Positions 6,799 to 8,054 of a DNA stretch of 8,054 nt are shown piece by piece (the first letter of the stretch is position 1; the number at the start of each line of letters is the position of its first letter). Below the pieces are notes generated by a model. It did not search any database, had not been told where the DNA came from, and saw only the letters and a program-made list of their open reading frames with translations. A program made the position numbers and the translations under genes. The stretch comes from Paracoccaceae bacterium (lineage in GTDB: Bacteria; Pseudomonadota; Alphaproteobacteria; Rhodobacterales; Rhodobacteraceae), in the NCBI GenBank assembly GCA_007121115.1, contig SKMI01000025.1:1-8054 (forward strand), in the 5' to 3' direction.

Positions 6799-6854
6799 AA
6801 GCGCCCTCGGGGCGTGCCCACCCCTCCCGCCCCTGCACGCCCCGAGGGCGCTTG
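6798..6854 (+). terminator. Perfect 20-bp stem inverted repeat, possible operon terminator
   Basis: The arm 6798-6817 (CAAGCGCCCTCGGGGCGTGC) is the exact reverse complement of 6835-6854, around a 17-nt C-rich loop. A 20-bp perfect GC stem in the gap after the last operon gene suggests a transcript 3' end. However, no T-tract follows on either strand and the loop is long, so this is not a canonical intrinsic terminator. It could instead block 3' exonucleases, assist Rho-dependent ending, or be a copy of a dispersed palindromic element. The inverted repeat is certain; its function is inference. Confidence 0.5.
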
Positions 6855-6898
6855 GGCTCACATTGGCGGCGAAGGGTTCATCAATGGCCCCGGCGCGC

Positions 6899-6904
6899 TA
6901 TATC
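6899..6904 (+). promoter_or_regulatory. Possible -10 element for the membrane protein gene
   Basis: TATATC sits 7 nt before the ATG at 6912, so transcription from it would begin at or next to the start codon. A weak TTCATC (6877-6882) lies 16 nt upstream as a possible -35. No Shine-Dalgarno of useful strength and spacing precedes the ATG (only GAG at 6906-6908). The layout would fit a leaderless mRNA. This is a by-eye call with modest support. Confidence 0.3.
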
Positions 6905-6911
6905 CGAGTCC

Positions 6912-7691
6912 ATGACACAGCAAGACATATCCCCCGCCACGCAAAGCCCCTGGCCCACCGCCCGCGCCGCGCTGCTGCTGCTGGCCACGCTGGCTTTCGT
7001 GGTCTCGCCCTATTTCACGGACGGGTTCAGCGGCTTCGACCCGGAGCTGTTCCCCGAACCGCAACGCAACCCGCCGGTGCAGCCCGCGGGCTATGCCTTT
7101 GGCATCTGGGGGCTGATCTATCTCTGGCTGATCGGGCTGGCGGGATTCGGGCTGATCCGGCGCCGCAATGACCCCGCCTGGGACGCGCCACGTCTGCCGC
7201 TGATCGTCAGCCTGGGCGTGGGCAGCGCCTGGATCGCGGTGGCGAACACCAGCGCGGTCTGGGCCACGGTGCTGATCTGGGTGATGCTGGCGGGCGCTCT
7301 GGCGGCGCTCTGGCGGGTGCCGCAGGGCGATGGTCCGGCGCGCTGGCTGGGGGCGGCGCCGGTGGCGGTCTATGCGGGCTGGCTGACGGCGGCGAGTTGC
7401 GTGTCCGTGGGGTTGATGCTGGCGGGCTATGGCGTGACCGGACCGGTGGTGGCGGCGCTGCTGGCGCTTGCGCTCGCGGTGGTGATTGCGCTGAGCGTGC
7501 AGGTCCGGCTGGGCCGGTCGGCGCTTTACGGCGTCACGGTGATCTGGGCGCTGGTCGGCGTGGTGGTGGCCAACCTCGGCGGCCCGCTGGTGGTAGCGCC
7601 GACCGCCGGGGCCGGGATCGTCGCCGTGCTGGCCGCGATCGGGTGGTCGACCCGCACGCCCGGGGCTTCCCTTGCCGGGGTGCGGTGGTAG
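6912..7691 (+). CDS. Tryptophan-rich multi-pass membrane protein, TspO/MBR-like
   Basis: An integral membrane protein of 259 residues with seven or eight hydrophobic segments (about 17-34, 58-82, 95-113, 116-135, 146-171, 176-196, 203-221 and 227-245). It has 13 tryptophans, about 5 percent. The QPAGYAFGIWGLIYLWL stretch (57-73) recalls the Pro-Pro-Gly-Trp/Trp-x-x-Leu-Tyr segment of TspO, the tryptophan-rich sensory protein that binds tetrapyrroles. Yet it is about 100 residues longer than classic five-helix TspO, so I treat it as a TspO-like relative rather than an orthologue, and ligand and role are unknown. The ATG at 6912 is chosen because it directly precedes the polar MTQQDIS segment and the first helix. 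In-frame sequence upstream is Arg/Pro-rich and runs through the palindrome. The gene lies 31 nt before a kynureninase gene, suggesting a possible tie to tryptophan catabolism. Confidence 0.7.
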   Translation: MTQQDISPATQSPWPTARAALLLLATLAFVVSPYFTDGFSGFDPELFPEPQRNPPVQPAGYAFGIWGLIYLWLIGLAGFGLIRRRNDPAWDAPRLPLIVSLGVGSAWIAVANTSAVWATVLIWVMLAGALAALWRVPQGDGPARWLGAAPVAVYAGWLTAASCVSVGLMLAGYGVTGPVVAALLALALAVVIALSVQVRLGRSALYGVTVIWALVGVVVANLGGPLVVAPTAGAGIVAVLAAIGWSTRTPGASLAGVRW

Positions 7692-7710
7692 AAGGGGCCA
7701 ACCGCACTAC

Positions 7711-7714
7711 GGAG
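7711..7714 (+). promoter_or_regulatory. Ribosome binding site of kynU
   Basis: GGAG lies 8 nt before the ATG at 7723, in the 31-nt gap after the membrane protein gene. The good site supports this start. No convincing promoter is visible in the gap, so kynU is probably read from upstream. Confidence 0.65.
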
Positions 7715-7722
7715 CCGACCCC

Positions 7723-8054
7723 ATGCCCACCGATTTCGACGCCACCCGCGCGCTCTTCGACCTGCCCGAAGGCGTGATTTACCTTGACGGCAACTCGCTC
7801 GGCCCCCTGCCCCGCGCCGCCGCCGCGCGCGTGGGTCATGCCATGACCGAGGAATGGGGCAAGATGGTCATCACCGGCTGGAACCGCGCCGGGTGGATGG
7901 AGATGCCCAGCCGCATCGGCGACCGGATCGGGCGGCTGATCGGGGCCGAGCCGGGGCATGTGGTGCTGGGCGACACGCTGTCGATCAAGGTCTACCAGGC
8001 GCTGGCCTCGGCGCTGGAGATGGTGCCGGAGCGCCGCGTGATCCTGTCGGACAC
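7723..8054 (+). CDS. kynU: Kynureninase, 5' part (runs off the window)
   Basis: PLP-dependent enzyme of tryptophan degradation that cleaves L-kynurenine to anthranilate and L-alanine (or 3-hydroxykynurenine to 3-hydroxyanthranilate). Only 110 complete codons are present out of about 400 usual for the family; the frame is open to the window edge. Diagnostic N-terminal motifs are visible: VIYLDGNSLGPLP (18-30), typical of kynureninase, then WGKMVITGWNRAGWMEMPSRIG (45-66) and the cofactor-loop region VLGDTLSIKVYQAL (81-94), resembling the family's GDS/T-x-S-V stretch. The PLP lysine lies beyond the window. The start is ATG 7723 with GGAG 8 nt before it. It follows the TspO-like membrane protein gene by 31 nt on the same strand, so an operon is plausible. 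Confidence 0.92.
   Translation, partial: MPTDFDATRALFDLPEGVIYLDGNSLGPLPRAAAARVGHAMTEEWGKMVITGWNRAGWMEMPSRIGDRIGRLIGAEPGHVVLGDTLSIKVYQALASALEMVPERRVILSD

Noticed and set aside
5659..6861. 400-codon minus-strand open frame opposite the dehydrogenase, and a similar one at 4889-5797 opposite rodA
   Set aside because: Both are antisense to complete, motif-bearing genes and show low-complexity Arg/Gln/His composition.
6744..6911. N-terminal extension of the TspO-like protein, including TTG 6852
   Set aside because: The extension is Arg/Pro-rich, passes through the palindrome and has no ribosome site. The ATG at 6912 directly precedes the first helix.
7534..7959. 141-codon minus-strand open frame over the tspO-like/kynU junction
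   Set aside because: It is antisense to the recognisable kynureninase N-terminus and the last helices of the membrane protein, with Arg/Pro-rich low-complexity content.

Overview
The window is high-GC DNA from an alphaproteobacterium, most likely a Rhodobacterales member (Paracoccaceae/Roseobacteraceae type). The grounds are gene order, protein character (for example the RodA N-terminus MTYLEYNVK and an MreC starting MAQDR) and GC-rich codon use. This placement rests on recognising the sequences, not on a search. All genes read on the + strand and none shows a frameshift or internal stop.

Region 1 (1-186) is the control region of the Rod (elongasome) operon. It has a plausible sigma70-type promoter (TTGTCC, 18 nt, TATAAG), a GC palindrome in the presumed leader, and a clear Shine-Dalgarno before mreB. 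On the + strand, 51-111 holds eight C-tracts of three or more, so the opposite strand is a textbook G-quadruplex pattern that overlaps the -35 element.

Region 2 (187-6747) is a tight operon: mreB, mreC, mreD, mrdA (PBP2), rodA and a GhrA-type D-2-hydroxyacid dehydrogenase. MreB filaments, MreC/MreD, the RodA glycosyltransferase and the PBP2 transpeptidase together build lateral-wall peptidoglycan. mreC has a TTG start 35 nt after mreB. mreD overlaps mreC by 8 nt, and the next three junctions are all 4-nt ATGA overlaps. The NADPH-type glyoxylate/hydroxypyruvate reductase is therefore translationally coupled to rodA, although it has no known role in wall growth.

Region 3 (6748-6911) is a short intergenic gap holding two abutting inverted repeats, one of them a perfect 20-bp stem. 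They probably mark the operon end, or are a dispersed palindromic repeat.

Region 4 (6912-8054) has a tryptophan-rich multi-pass membrane protein distantly resembling TspO/MBR, then the first 110 codons of a kynureninase gene that runs off the window. They are 31 nt apart on the same strand and may be cotranscribed, which would associate the membrane protein with tryptophan/kynurenine catabolism.

No RNA genes, mobile elements, CRISPR arrays or attachment sites were seen. The window is mostly core genome. The points most worth checking are the G-tract cluster at the mreB promoter, the putative Cys3His metal site in PBP2, the dehydrogenase coupled to rodA, and the tandem palindromes.
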